Assembly: GCA_949286215.1 (NCBI GenBank)
Contig: CASDYX010000015.1
Coordinates: forward strand, 1 to 56,104
Length of the DNA stretch: 56,104 bases
Reading direction: 5' to 3'
From: an uncultured Pseudomonadota bacterium
GTDB lineage: Bacteria > Pseudomonadota > Alphaproteobacteria > RF32 > CAG-239
Part shown: positions 15,625 through 24,398 of the stretch, in pieces
How positions within the stretch are numbered: the stretch's first letter is position 1
Layout of the letters: every line of letters starts with the position of its first letter
The notes under the pieces: generated by a model
Told to the model about the DNA's origin: nothing
Seen by the model: the letters and a program-made list of their open reading frames with translations, nothing else
Database searches by the model: none
Translations under genes and position numbers: made by a program

Positions 15625-15885
15625 ATGCCCGCGTTAAATCACTATAACTTGTCGGGAGATAAAATCAGCGTAGAAATATCCGTGACCTTGGGCGAGGCCA
15701 CGCTTCGGGTGCAACAACTATTAAAACTTGGTCGCGGTGCTGTTGTGGAGCTTGACCGCAATGTTAATGACTATGTTGATATTTATGCCAACAACGTACT
15801 CATCGGTCATGGCGAAGTTGTAATTACCGAAAACGAAACGATTGGCATTTCCGTAACCGATATTGTCAGAAAAGAACAAAGATAA
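15625..15885 (+). CDS. fliN: Flagellar motor switch protein FliN
   Basis: 86 residues, essentially one SpoA/FliN C-terminal domain: ISVEISVTLGEATLRVQQLL, then LGRGAVVELDRNVNDYVDIYANN, then IGHGEVVITENETIGISVTDIV. It lacks the longer N-terminal region of many FliN proteins, so it is a short version. FliN forms part of the cytoplasmic C-ring that binds CheY-P and sets rotation direction. It stands alone at the head of a lipid A gene run, away from other motor genes. GGAG lies 8-12 nt before the ATG. A divergent lon promoter lies in the 275-bp gap upstream. Confidence 0.9.
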   Translation: MPALNHYNLSGDKISVEISVTLGEATLRVQQLLKLGRGAVVELDRNVNDYVDIYANNVLIGHGEVVITENETIGISVTDIVRKEQR

Positions 15886-15889
15886 ACAA

Positions 15890-16657
15890 ATGCCTCTGAA
15901 AAAAAAGATAAAAAAGTTTCTGAAATCTTTGCTGCAATCCCCATCAGTCTTAAACGCAATTAGTACGATTTTTTATCATTATGCCCTCTTGGTTGGTAAA
16001 ACCACCAAATGGGAAATAAATGGTAAGAAACGTATGGATGACATATGGGATAAAGAAGGAAGTTTCATCTTCATTGGATGGCACGGGCGCGCCATGATGT
16101 TGCCTTATTTTTGGAATAAGAAACACCCGATGAATGCCTTGGTTTCCCTACACCATGACGGACGTATCATTGCCGGCTTATTAGAAAAATTCGGCATGAA
16201 AACCATCGGAGGTTCCTCAACCGAAAACTCCAAATCTGCCGCAATTGATTTAATGCGCTCTCTCAAAAGAGGTGAAGCTATTGCCATTATCCCCGACGGC
16301 CCCAAAGGTCCGAGTATGACTTTAGGCAAATCGGCTCTCTATTTTGCTCAAAAAACCGGCAAACCGATTATTGGTGCCACATATAGCATTAAAGGCTCAA
16401 AAATTCTTCATAAGAGCTGGGATTCGATGCTTCTTCCTCCTCTGTTTTCCAAAGGCATATATGCCACGACAGAAGCTTTTTATATTCCTAAGAATGCTCA
16501 AGAAGAAGAGATAGAAAAGATTCGCCACAACATTGAGGCGCAGCTCAATCGTCTCACCTGGGAAGCTGACAAATCATTAGGTTTGCCGCCAATTCCTCAA
16601 GGAAAAAAAGCCAAAAAGCGTTATCAAGATATGGAGAACACCCCCAATGTTCACTAA
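15890..16657 (+). CDS. DUF374 lysophospholipid acyltransferase-like protein
   Basis: 255 residues from the ATG at 15890. An earlier in-frame TTG (15863) overlaps fliN and has no ribosome-binding site. An N-terminal amphipathic/hydrophobic segment is followed by the DUF374 core: FIFIGWHGRAMMLPYF (about 55-70; the WHGR histidine takes the place of the acyltransferase HxxxxD motif), VSLHHDGRIIAGLL, GGSSTENSKSAAIDLMRSL and IPDGPKGPSMTLGKSALYFA. The family is linked to lipid A/LPS genes and probably acylates a lipid at the inner membrane. It overlaps waaA by 11 nt, and waaA, lpxK and dut follow in one operon. Confidence 0.85.
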   Translation: MPLKKKIKKFLKSLLQSPSVLNAISTIFYHYALLVGKTTKWEINGKKRMDDIWDKEGSFIFIGWHGRAMMLPYFWNKKHPMNALVSLHHDGRIIAGLLEKFGMKTIGGSSTENSKSAAIDLMRSLKRGEAIAIIPDGPKGPSMTLGKSALYFAQKTGKPIIGATYSIKGSKILHKSWDSMLLPPLFSKGIYATTEAFYIPKNAQEEEIEKIRHNIEAQLNRLTWEADKSLGLPPIPQGKKAKKRYQDMENTPNVH

Positions 16658-17918
16658 TTTTTACAATACTCTTATATCTGTTCTATACCCAATAGCAATC
16701 AAACCGCTCATAATTAATAAACGTAAAAAAAACGGTAAGGAAGATTTAGCGCGATTTAATGAGCGCATGGGCATAGCCTCTCAACCGCGCCCCAATGGTC
16801 GTCTCATTTGGTTACACGGAGCTTCCGTCGGCGAGTCTGTATCTATGCTCCCCTTAATTCACAAACTATTGGAATTAGCTCCCGACATAAACGTAATGGT
16901 CACCACAGGCACCATCACATCAGCCGAAGTCATGGCCAAAAGATTACCCCCGCGAGCTTTTCACCAATATTTTCCGATAGACACGCCTAAATTTGCCCAA
17001 AATTTCATCAAACACTGGCAGCCAAATTTAGTCTTGTGGTTTGAATCCGAACTTTGGCCGGCCATGCTGTCTTCAATCAAAAAGCACAAAATTCCTTTGG
17101 TTTTGGTCAATGGTCGCATCTCTGACCATTCTTACAAAAATTGGAAAAAATTTTCATTTGTCAGCAAAGAATTATTAAGCTGTTTTACACTTTGCCTTGG
17201 TCAATCCGAACTCGATACCAAACGCTTAAAAGAATTAGGAGCCAAAGAGTCTCTTTGCCTTGGTAATCTCAAATTTGCAGGTCTTCCTCTTCCGATAGAT
17301 GAAACCAAAAAACAAACCATTGCCTCTCAAATCGGTTCACGTCCGGTATGGGCAGTCAGTTCCACACACGAAGATGAGGAATATCAAATCGGTTGTTTCT
17401 TAAAAGAATTGGAAAAAGAAGTCCCCAATCTGTTGACGATTATTGCGCCACGTCACCCCAAAAGAGGAGAAGCAATTAAAGCTCGTCTTCAAGATGAATG
17501 CCACCTCACTGCAGCTCTGCGTTCTGCCGGAGAAGCCATCACTCCCGAAACAGAAGTTTACATTGCCGATACCATAGGAGAAATCGGCTTATGGTATGAC
17601 CTCTGCCCGATTGTTTTTATCGGTGGTTCTCTCATTCCCCATGGCGGACAAAACTTTATGGAACCTGCTCGCATGCATGATGCCGTAGTGGTAGGACCAC
17701 ACATGCACAATTTCAAAGAAGCCATGTCACATGCCTTACAAGCTCACGGAGTTATCCAAGTTAAAGACGCTCAAGAACTACACCTCGAAGTCACAAAACT
17801 TTTAACAAATAAAGATTATCTGGCTCAAAACGCTCAACTTGCCTATGATTGGACGATGAGTGAAGCCAAAGTTTTAGACGGCATTGTTGACCGTATTAAA
17901 GGATACCTTGAGCAATGA
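16647..17918 (+). CDS. waaA: 3-deoxy-D-manno-octulosonic acid (Kdo) transferase
   Basis: 423 residues, the normal size for KdtA/WaaA (GT30 plus GT-B C-terminal domain). An N-terminal membrane anchor (about 1-22) is followed by RLIWLHGASVGESVSMLPLI with the catalytic glutamate, VTTGTITSAEVMAKRLP, FPIDTPKFAQNFIKHWQPNL, and the C-terminal GEIGLWYDLCPIVFIGGSL and HGGQNFMEPA nucleotide-sugar motifs. It transfers Kdo from CMP-Kdo to lipid IVA at the inner membrane. It overlaps the gene before it by 11 nt and lpxK by 4 nt (ATGA), showing tight coupling with lipid A synthesis. How many Kdo residues it adds cannot be told. Confidence 0.95.
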   Translation: MFTNFYNTLISVLYPIAIKPLIINKRKKNGKEDLARFNERMGIASQPRPNGRLIWLHGASVGESVSMLPLIHKLLELAPDINVMVTTGTITSAEVMAKRLPPRAFHQYFPIDTPKFAQNFIKHWQPNLVLWFESELWPAMLSSIKKHKIPLVLVNGRISDHSYKNWKKFSFVSKELLSCFTLCLGQSELDTKRLKELGAKESLCLGNLKFAGLPLPIDETKKQTIASQIGSRPVWAVSSTHEDEEYQIGCFLKELEKEVPNLLTIIAPRHPKRGEAIKARLQDECHLTAALRSAGEAITPETEVYIADTIGEIGLWYDLCPIVFIGGSLIPHGGQNFMEPARMHDAVVVGPHMHNFKEAMSHALQAHGVIQVKDAQELHLEVTKLLTNKDYLAQNAQLAYDWTMSEAKVLDGIVDRIKGYLEQ

Positions 17919-18880
17919 AAACACCCTCATTTTGGCAAAACAAAGGCACAATTTCTTACCTGCTTTTCCCCTTAGGAAAACTTTATGCCCTTGCCACCAG
18001 ATTAAACCTAAAATTTCATACCCCGCAAAAGGTATCCGTTCCTGTCATTTGCATTGGCAATTTAACGGCTGGAGGAAGCGGAAAAACTCCAACGGCTATA
18101 GCAATAGCCTCCATGTTGCAAACTATGGGCTACCACCCGTTTTTTGTCTCGCGCGGCTATGGTGGCAAACTCAAAAATATCTTAGTTGACATCAAAGCAC
18201 ACTCTCCCAAACAAGTAGGTGACGAACCCCTACTCTTGGCTCAAGTTGCACCGGTTGTAGTCAATCCCGACCGCTATCAAGGAGCCCAAACAGCCATTTC
18301 TCATGGGGCAGATATCATCATTATGGATGATGGCTTTCAAAACCCCAAGCTCAATAAAGACCTTTCTTTTTTGGTTTTTGACGGCACTGTCGGCTATGGC
18401 AATGGCTTTTGTGTACCGGCAGGTCCTTTGCGTGAAGAGTTATCTCAAGGGATAAAAAGAGCCCAAGCAATGATTATTATCGGCGACGATAAGAAAGCCC
18501 TCAAATCACAAATTTCTCTTCCTTGCTTTGAAGGCAAAATCGCAGCCCAAAAGCCAAAGCTCAAAACCTCAAAAGTTATCGCTTTTGCAGGCATTGGTCG
18601 TCCTGAAAAATTCTATCATTCCCTTAACGAATTAGGATTCGAGATTGCCGAAACCATTGATTTTCCGGATCACCATTTTTACACCACTCAAGAATTGGAA
18701 AATTTAATTCAAAAGGCTCAAGAAAAAGGCTGTTCTTTGATTACCACATCCAAAGACTTTGTAAAAATTCCGCACCACTTGCAAGCGCATTTTCATGTTC
18801 TTGAAATCACAATCAAGTGGCAAAACGCACAGGAATTATCTCAATTTATACAAACCTCAATCAAAGAGATTTCTAGATGA
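17915..18880 (+). CDS. lpxK: Tetraacyldisaccharide 4'-kinase
   Basis: 321 residues. The short N-terminal membrane-associated helix contains LLFPLGKLYALATRL. The P-loop lies in IGNLTAGGSGKTPTAIAIA (about 48-65). FVSRGYGGKL and the DDGFQNPKLNKDL motif (about 140-152) are LpxK hallmarks. It phosphorylates the 4' position of the tetraacyl disaccharide to make lipid IVA, the acceptor for WaaA encoded just upstream (4-nt overlap). The last 4 nt overlap dut. Length and motifs are normal. Confidence 0.95.
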   Translation: MKTPSFWQNKGTISYLLFPLGKLYALATRLNLKFHTPQKVSVPVICIGNLTAGGSGKTPTAIAIASMLQTMGYHPFFVSRGYGGKLKNILVDIKAHSPKQVGDEPLLLAQVAPVVVNPDRYQGAQTAISHGADIIIMDDGFQNPKLNKDLSFLVFDGTVGYGNGFCVPAGPLREELSQGIKRAQAMIIIGDDKKALKSQISLPCFEGKIAAQKPKLKTSKVIAFAGIGRPEKFYHSLNELGFEIAETIDFPDHHFYTTQELENLIQKAQEKGCSLITTSKDFVKIPHHLQAHFHVLEITIKWQNAQELSQFIQTSIKEISR

Positions 18881-19356
18881 ATGTTTCCATCCAATATATT
18901 CCGGTTCAATATACCAAATTAGAACACTACGTTGACAATGCGGCAAACTTGCAATATTCCACACCGGATGCCGCTTGCTTTGATATTTGCGCAGCTATTT
19001 CTCAGCCCGTACAACTTCGTCCGGGCGAAAGATTCAAATGCCCGACCGGCATAAAGATAGCCCCTCCATCGCCTTTTTGGTGCCGCATCAACGGACGTAG
19101 CGGCTTAGCCGCCAACCATGGCATTATTCCAATCGGGGGTATTATCGATACCGACTACCGTGGTGAGATTATGGTAATTCTCTTAAACACCAATCCGCAA
19201 AATGGCGAAGTTTACACCATCTCTCCCGGCGACAAAATTGCCCAAGGAGAATTTCCCTTTCCCTACAAGGCCGAGTTTAAGGAAATCAGCACCGAAGAAT
19301 TTGAAAAACTAAACACTCATCGTGGTGAAAACGGCTTTGGTTCTTCTGGTAAATAA
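18877..19356 (+). CDS. dut: Deoxyuridine 5'-triphosphate nucleotidohydrolase
   Basis: 159 residues with all five trimeric dUTPase motifs in order: DAACFDICA (1), GRSGLA (2), GGIIDTDYRGEI (3), GDKIAQGEF (4) and HRGENGFGSSG (5, the P-loop-like tail). It hydrolyses dUTP to dUMP, keeping uracil out of DNA and feeding dTMP synthesis. Motif 1 has C-F-D where most have G-x-D, and motif 2 has RSGLA, a common variant of RSS. It is the last gene of the fliN-DUF374-waaA-lpxK-dut run and ends at a two-way terminator shared with clpX. Confidence 0.95.
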   Translation: MNVSIQYIPVQYTKLEHYVDNAANLQYSTPDAACFDICAAISQPVQLRPGERFKCPTGIKIAPPSPFWCRINGRSGLAANHGIIPIGGIIDTDYRGEIMVILLNTNPQNGEVYTISPGDKIAQGEFPFPYKAEFKEISTEEFEKLNTHRGENGFGSSGK

Positions 19357-19360
19357 GTCA

Positions 19361-19397
19361 AAAAAATCCCCTTTGTTTTTTTCAAAGGGGATTTTTC
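19361..19397. terminator. Two-way terminator between dut and clpX
   Basis: AAAATCCCCTTTG (19363-19375) and CAAAGGGGATTTT (19383-19395) form a perfect stem with a T-rich loop and A/T runs on both sides. It serves both convergent genes. Confidence 0.9.
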
Positions 19398-19401
19398 TAT
19401 T

Positions 19402-20670
19402 TTAAGCAGATTTACTTTCGTTTACCTCTTTTTTTACATATTCCGGAGCTTTTCCTTCGTTAATCACTCCTTCATTGATAATGATTTCACCGACATCTTT
19501 CTTATCCGGAATATCATACATAATTTGTAAGAGGTTTTCTTCCATAATAGCACGCAAACCACGAGCTCCGGTCTTACGCTCAATCGCCTTTTTAGCGATA
19601 GCACGCAAAGCTTCATCGGTAATAGTCAGTTTAACACCTTCCATATCAAACAAAGCCTCATATTGTTTAACAAGAGCATTTTTCGGCTCAGTCAAAACTT
19701 TAACCAAAGCATCTTCGTTTAAGTCATCCAAAGTGGCAATAATCGGCAAACGTCCAATAAATTCAGGAATCAAGCCGAATTTGAGCAAATCTTCTGGTTG
19801 AACATCTTTTAAGATTTCACCGATTCCTTTATCTTCAGGACTTGCCACTTTAGCACCAAAACCAATAGAGGTTTCATTACCGCGACGAGATACGATTTTT
19901 TCAAGACCGGCAAAAGCACCACCGCAAATAAACAAAATATTTGTGGTATCAACATGCAAAAATTCTTGTTGCGGATGCTTACGTCCACCTTGTGGCGGAA
20001 CATTGGCAACCGTACCTTCAATAATCTTCAAGAGAGCTTGTTGAACGCCCTCACCCGATACATCACGCGTAATCGACGGACCATCGGTTTTGCGGGTAAT
20101 TTTATCGATTTCATCAATATACACAATACCGCGCTGAGCTTTTTCAATATCATAATTAGCGGCTTGAACCAGCTTCAAAATGATATTTTCAACGTCCTCA
20201 CCGACATATCCGGCCTCGGTCAAAGTCGTAGCATCAGAAATTGCAAACGGTACATCCAAAATTTTTGCCAAAGTCTGAGCAAGCAAAGTCTTACCGCTAC
20301 CGGTCGAACCGATAAGAATAACGTTTGACTTAGCAATTTCGACATCTTTATTATTTTTTTCAGCATTATTTAAGCGTTTGTAGTGGTTATAAACGGCCAC
20401 TGACAACACTTTTTTAGCCTCATCTTGCCCAATTACATATTGGTCCAAAAATTCTTTAATTTTTGAAGGTGTCGGCAATTTTTCATGCGGAATACCGGCT
20501 TCAGCTTTGCGCTCTTCTTCCAGCTCATCAGCAACGATATTGATACATACTTCAATACACTCATCGCAAATATACACGCCTCTTCCGGCAACCAATTTTT
20601 TTACTTCTGCTTGACTTTTACCGCAAAAGGAACAATGGAGCATTTCGCCGTTATCTTTTTCATCACTCAT
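19402..20670 (-). CDS. clpX: ATP-dependent Clp protease ATP-binding subunit ClpX
   Basis: 422 residues, the usual length. The N-terminal zinc-binding domain has [16 protein letters not shown] (about 13-42). The AAA+ module has Walker [13 protein letters not shown] (about 120), the pore loop GYVGED, Walker [30 protein letters not shown] and the C-terminal small domain. The ClpP-docking loop is present as SIGFGAK, so the protein keeps the ability to bind ClpP. It unfolds tagged substrates for ClpP. It lies 9 nt after clpP on the same strand. The neighbouring clpP is frameshifted near its start. Confidence 0.97.
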   Translation of the reverse strand: MSDEKDNGEMLHCSFCGKSQAEVKKLVAGRGVYICDECIEVCINIVADELEEERKAEAGIPHEKLPTPSKIKEFLDQYVIGQDEAKKVLSVAVYNHYKRLNNAEKNNKDVEIAKSNVILIGSTGSGKTLLAQTLAKILDVPFAISDATTLTEAGYVGEDVENIILKLVQAANYDIEKAQRGIVYIDEIDKITRKTDGPSITRDVSGEGVQQALLKIIEGTVANVPPQGGRKHPQQEFLHVDTTNILFICGGAFAGLEKIVSRRGNETSIGFGAKVASPEDKGIGEILKDVQPEDLLKFGLIPEFIGRLPIIATLDDLNEDALVKVLTEPKNALVKQYEALFDMEGVKLTITDEALRAIAKKAIERKTGARGLRAIMEENLLQIMYDIPDKKDVGEIIINEGVINEGKAPEYVKKEVNESKSA

Positions 20671-20679
20671 GTTTTTATC

Positions 20680-21177
20680 CTACATATCATTACGAGAGGT
20701 TACAATATGGTCAATCAAACCAAATTTCAGAGCTTCTTGCGGGGTCATAAAGTTATCTCTGTCCATAGCTTTTTCAATCACCGAGAGTTTTTGTCCCGTA
20801 TTATCGGCATAGATTTGGTTCAAACGCTTACGCATATCCAAAATCAACTTAGCCTGAATTTCAATATCCGTAGCCTGACCTTTAGCTCCACCGGAAGGTT
20901 GGTGAATCATAATTTGAGAATTCGGCAAAGAATAGCGTTTTCCTTTTGTACCGCCGGCAAGCAAGAAAGAACCCATTGAGCAAGCCTGACCGATACAAAT
21001 AGTAGCCACATCACAACTAATGTATTTCATGGTATCATACATAGCCATACCGGATGTGATAACGCCCCCAGGAGAATTAATGTATAAAGAAATATCTTTC
21101 TTTGGATTTTCCGATTCCAAGAACAAAAGCTGAGCACAAACCAAAGAAGAAACTTCATCATTAACCTCACCGGTCAA
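20680..21177 (-). CDS. clpP: ATP-dependent Clp protease proteolytic subunit ClpP, N-terminus frameshifted
   Basis: 165 residues readable from a TTG at 21177 ([13 protein letters not shown]), against about 195-210 in normal ClpP. The serine protease triad is complete: Ser67 in GQACSMGS, His92 in MIHQPSGG, Asp141 in DRDNFM, all offset by 31 from E. coli numbering. Upstream in this frame the codons still spell LKERIIFL, the usual ClpP sequence before TGEV, but a TGA closes the frame. The true N-terminus ([21 protein letters not shown]) is found in another frame at 21174-21263. About 40 nt appear to be missing between the two parts (inferred from the usual spacing). The missing part includes segments used for docking and processing. 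This could be real damage or a sequence error. Confidence 0.75.
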   Translation of the reverse strand: MTGEVNDEVSSLVCAQLLFLESENPKKDISLYINSPGGVITSGMAMYDTMKYISCDVATICIGQACSMGSFLLAGGTKGKRYSLPNSQIMIHQPSGGAKGQATDIEIQAKLILDMRKRLNQIYADNTGQKLSVIEKAMDRDNFMTPQEALKFGLIDHIVTSRNDM

Positions 21178-21263
21178 AAAGATGATTCTTTCTTTAAGCT
21201 TTGTTCAATCACCATAGGAACAAGCGTACTGTTATAAATTTCAAAAGGACTTCTCTCAGTCAT
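21174..21263 (-). pseudogene. clpP: N-terminal clpP fragment (29 codons), out of frame with the rest
   Basis: An ATG at 21263 with AAGGA 7 nt upstream encodes [20 protein letters not shown] and a few further residues, the normal alphaproteobacterial ClpP start. Then the frame runs into TGA at 21174-21176. That stop overlaps the TTG (21175-21177) of the main frame (TTGA), so termination-reinitiation onto the catalytic part is conceivable. The block equivalent to T-x-R-G-E-R-x-x-D-I-Y-S-R-L between VIEQ and LKERIIF is missing. Confidence 0.7.
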
Positions 21264-21356
21264 TGTTTTTTCCTTATCCGATAAAAGTACAGATTACAAA
21301 CTTATACAAAGTTACATCAATATAATCAACAAATTATTAATAAAAACCATGAACAC

Positions 21357-21396
21357 AAAAAAAAGCGGGGTGAAAATCATCACCCCGCTTTTTTGT
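21357..21396 (-). terminator. Terminator of tig
   Basis: AAAAGCGGGGTGA (21361-21373) and the complementary TCACCCCGCTTTT form a GC-rich stem with flanking A/T runs, 14 nt after the tig stop and before clpP. Confidence 0.85.
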
Positions 21397-21409
21397 TCAA
21401 CAAACAATT

Positions 21410-22789
21410 TTAAGCTGATTCTTTTTCAGACTTTTTGCTGCTTGACTTAGTTTTTTTTGCTTTTTTATTATCTTCGTCAAAAGAATAAAGTTCTTCAATG
21501 CTTACAATCTTTTCACTGACATTAGATTTGCTCAAAACATAGTCAACGATTTTTTCTTCAAATACAGGAGCCTTCAAAGCCTCGATTGCTTGCTTGTTCT
21601 TCAAGTAATAATCGAACACGGCTTTTTCTTGTCCCGGATATTTTTTAGCTTCAGCCATAATAGCTTTGTTAATGTCATCGGGAGTGATATTAATTTTTGC
21701 ATCTTTACCGATTTCAGACAACAACAAGCCCAATTTAACACGACGAACGGCAATATCTTTGTACTCAGCCATCAGTTCATCTTCAGACTTAGACTTTTCG
21801 CTTTCATCGAGTTGATTATATTTTTTAGCTTGTTCATATTGGCTAACAATGCTCTTGTATTCAGCATCAACCAAACCTTCAGGAACTTCAAATTTATATT
21901 CACTGTCGAGATTGTCCAAAAGTTGGCGTTTGAGCTTCATTTTAGAAGCAGCTTCATAATCGCCTTTAATTCTTTCTGCGATAGAAGATTTTAACTTATC
22001 CAAGCTTTCTTCGCCCAAAGATTTAGCAAATTCGTCGTTGATTTCAACCGGCTTATTAGCGCGCAATTCCTTAATTTCAACAGCAAAAACAGAATCTTTT
22101 CCTGCCAAATCTTTAGCATGATAATTATCAGGGAAAGTAACTTTAACATCAACTTTATCACCAGCTTTTTTACCGATAAGTTGGTCTTCAAAACCTGGAA
22201 TGAAAGAGTTAGAACCGAGTTCCAAAGGATAATTATTTCCTTTACCGCCCTTAAATTCAACACCATCGATAGAACCGACAAAGTCAATCACAACGGTATC
22301 GCCTTTTTGAGTTTCTCTATCCTCTTCAACCTTAACGGTTTCGCGACGAGATTTTGCAATATAATCCAAAGCTTTTTCAACTTCTTCAGCCGGAACTTCA
22401 GCCATTAATTTTTCCAATTTGATGGCAGACAAATCACCGATTTTAATTTCCGGCATCAATTCGATACTGAGTTCAAATTCAACATCTTTACCGTCTTCAA
22501 ATTTGGTAACTTTGATATTCGGAGCCATAACCGGATTGAGTTTATTTTCTTTAATAACTTCCTCAGTGGCATCACGAACGCTATCATCCAAAACTTCACC
22601 CAAAACGGAAGCACGATATTTTTGCTTCAACATTTCTTTCGGAGCTTTACCCGGACGGAAACCAGGGATTTTGGTGTTTTTAGCAATTTTAGCAATTTTA
22701 GAATCAACGCTATTTTCAAAATCAGCTGCCGGAATAACGACGCTGTAATTTTTCTTCAACTTTTCAGACTTTAACTCAGTAGCTTTCAT
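21410..22789 (-). CDS. tig: Trigger factor
   Basis: 459 residues from the ATG at 22789 (MKATELKSEKLKKNYSVVIP), preceded by AAGAGAA. A longer open frame reaches into tRNA-Leu and is not real. The ribosome-binding domain holds the signature region PGFRPGKAPKEMLKQKY (about 45-60). A PPIase (FKBP-like) domain follows at about 165-245, and the long C-terminal helical chaperone domain extends to the Lys/Ser-rich tail (KKAKKTKSSSKKSEKESA). Trigger factor binds nascent chains at the ribosome exit. It heads the tig-clpP-clpX order usual in proteobacteria, with its own terminator before clpP. Confidence 0.95.
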   Translation of the reverse strand: MKATELKSEKLKKNYSVVIPAADFENSVDSKIAKIAKNTKIPGFRPGKAPKEMLKQKYRASVLGEVLDDSVRDATEEVIKENKLNPVMAPNIKVTKFEDGKDVEFELSIELMPEIKIGDLSAIKLEKLMAEVPAEEVEKALDYIAKSRRETVKVEEDRETQKGDTVVIDFVGSIDGVEFKGGKGNNYPLELGSNSFIPGFEDQLIGKKAGDKVDVKVTFPDNYHAKDLAGKDSVFAVEIKELRANKPVEINDEFAKSLGEESLDKLKSSIAERIKGDYEAASKMKLKRQLLDNLDSEYKFEVPEGLVDAEYKSIVSQYEQAKKYNQLDESEKSKSEDELMAEYKDIAVRRVKLGLLLSEIGKDAKINITPDDINKAIMAEAKKYPGQEKAVFDYYLKNKQAIEALKAPVFEEKIVDYVLSKSNVSEKIVSIEELYSFDEDNKKAKKTKSSSKKSEKESA

Positions 22790-22834
22790 AACATTCTCTT
22801 TTATTATTGTTAACAAACGAATGGTGGCTTGATT

Positions 22835-22919
<85 letters not shown>

Positions 22920-23081
22920 AAAACAAGACACTAATAGTTGTTTGCATACTACATAAAAAATTTTTTAAATCAAGCAAAATTCACAGCACCAATAAAATTA
23001 TTGTATTATTTGCAGATATTTACTAATATGCGTTTCAGGAAGCATAAATAAGACATGCGATGAAAATCAGGGAGTAAAGTT

Positions 23082-24287
23082 GTGTACATATCCAGAATAT
23101 TTGTGTCAACGGCATTAGCCGCGGGTTTATTGAGCTCTTGCTCATTTATTGAAAGCCATACCTCACCCGAAACTTACAATACCCTTACCTTTGGCGATAA
23201 CGGCGCCAAAGAGGCCTCTAAAGCCACATTAGCCTACTCTCAAGGTGATTTTAATAAAGCCGATGAGCATGTCCAAATGTCTTTAAGACAAAACCCTAAA
23301 AACACTCAAGCCCTGATGATTGGAGCTTTAACGGCCGAAAAAACCGGTCGTCTCAATCGTGCCCGCCAATATTATGAAGACATCATCTTGGTTGCAGGCG
23401 ATGATGAAACCATTTTAGGTACGGATGATATGCAACCTCAAAAAATGGTTGACGTAGCAAAAAAACGCTTGCGTTTACTCACTATTAATCAAAGCAAATT
23501 GGTAATAGAAAACGCAGACGGCACCACGAGTTTCAGCATCAGTGAAGAAGCAGCCACCCGCCAAGGTCGCTCTGCATTAGAAGAAGCTCTTTTTGTTCGT
23601 GAACAAAAAAATGCCGCCGATAACAAAGCCGTTACCGAAGCTGATGTAAAAGCGGTTGAAGTCTTGTTCACACCGCAAGAGCAAAACATCATCTCTCGTT
23701 TTCTGATATTAAAAGAATTGGCTGAAAACGATATGATAACCAAAGAAGAGTTTTTAGCTGCTCGTCAATCCAACATCGGCGGTCTGTTACCGCTCACCAA
23801 TGCGCCGGCAGGCATTACGGCCGATAAACCCGTTCCCTCACCTGACGTAATTATTGAAAGAATTAACGCCCTCAAAGCAGCCACCGAAGAAAGGGCCATC
23901 ACTCCGCGTGAATTTTCTGCTGAAAGAGATTTGATAATTGAGGCAATTTTGCCCCCTGCTCCGCGTCAACGTCTCAAACGCCAAGCTCCGGCCAAAGATT
24001 TACTCTCCGCGGCCAAAAACTTACGTAAGTTAGAGGTGATTTACGATTTGGATTTAATCACCACCAAAGAAAAACAAAAAGAACAAGCCGCCATTGAGCG
24101 CAATCTTGGAATTAACACCTCAAAGGCACCCACTAATAAAAACATTACTCCGGCAGAAAGTTTGGAGCCTCATGCAACGGCACCAATTTCTACCGCACCG
24201 CAAATGCCTGAGCTTCCACAATCAGCCCCGGCAGGTTTTGCACCGCAACCGCTTATTCCTGATGTTTCCAGCCCGTTTAACGGCTAA
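23082..24287 (+). CDS. Lipoprotein with TPR and SHOCT-like repeats, function unknown
   Basis: 401 residues from a GTG with GGGAG 8 nt upstream. The lipobox LSSC (Cys20) predicts membrane anchoring. Residues about 44-105 are TPR-like (KATLAYSQGDFNKADEHVQM, then NTQALMIGALTAEKTGRLNR). Three later helical units resemble SHOCT domains, each with an [I/L]T-[K/P/T]-[E/R]-E/F-F-like core: NDMITKEEFLAARQ, ERAITPREFSAERD and LDLITTKEKQKEQA. The C-terminal tail (about 345-401) is Pro/Ala-rich. It stands alone with its own terminator. A role in envelope organisation or surface assembly is plausible, but no function is recognised. Confidence 0.75.
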   Translation: MYISRIFVSTALAAGLLSSCSFIESHTSPETYNTLTFGDNGAKEASKATLAYSQGDFNKADEHVQMSLRQNPKNTQALMIGALTAEKTGRLNRARQYYEDIILVAGDDETILGTDDMQPQKMVDVAKKRLRLLTINQSKLVIENADGTTSFSISEEAATRQGRSALEEALFVREQKNAADNKAVTEADVKAVEVLFTPQEQNIISRFLILKELAENDMITKEEFLAARQSNIGGLLPLTNAPAGITADKPVPSPDVIIERINALKAATEERAITPREFSAERDLIIEAILPPAPRQRLKRQAPAKDLLSAAKNLRKLEVIYDLDLITTKEKQKEQAAIERNLGINTSKAPTNKNITPAESLEPHATAPISTAPQMPELPQSAPAGFAPQPLIPDVSSPFNG

Positions 24288-24294
24288 GTTTTCC

Positions 24295-24321
24295 AAACCG
24301 GAGGTAAACTCCGGTTTTTTG
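24295..24321 (+). terminator. Terminator of the TPR lipoprotein gene
   Basis: AAACCGGAG (24295-24303) pairs with CTCCGGTTT (24309-24317), followed by TTTTT, 8 nt after the stop. Confidence 0.85.
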
Positions 24322-24398
24322 ATATAAAACTTGCAATTTAGATTTATTTATTATAAATAACAGCTTAATTGAATATTTTAGAAGAATGAGTTAAGAAA

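Noticed and set aside
15863..15889. TTG start of the DUF374 protein inside fliN
   Set aside because: No ribosome-binding site; the ATG at 15890 directly after fliN is more natural.
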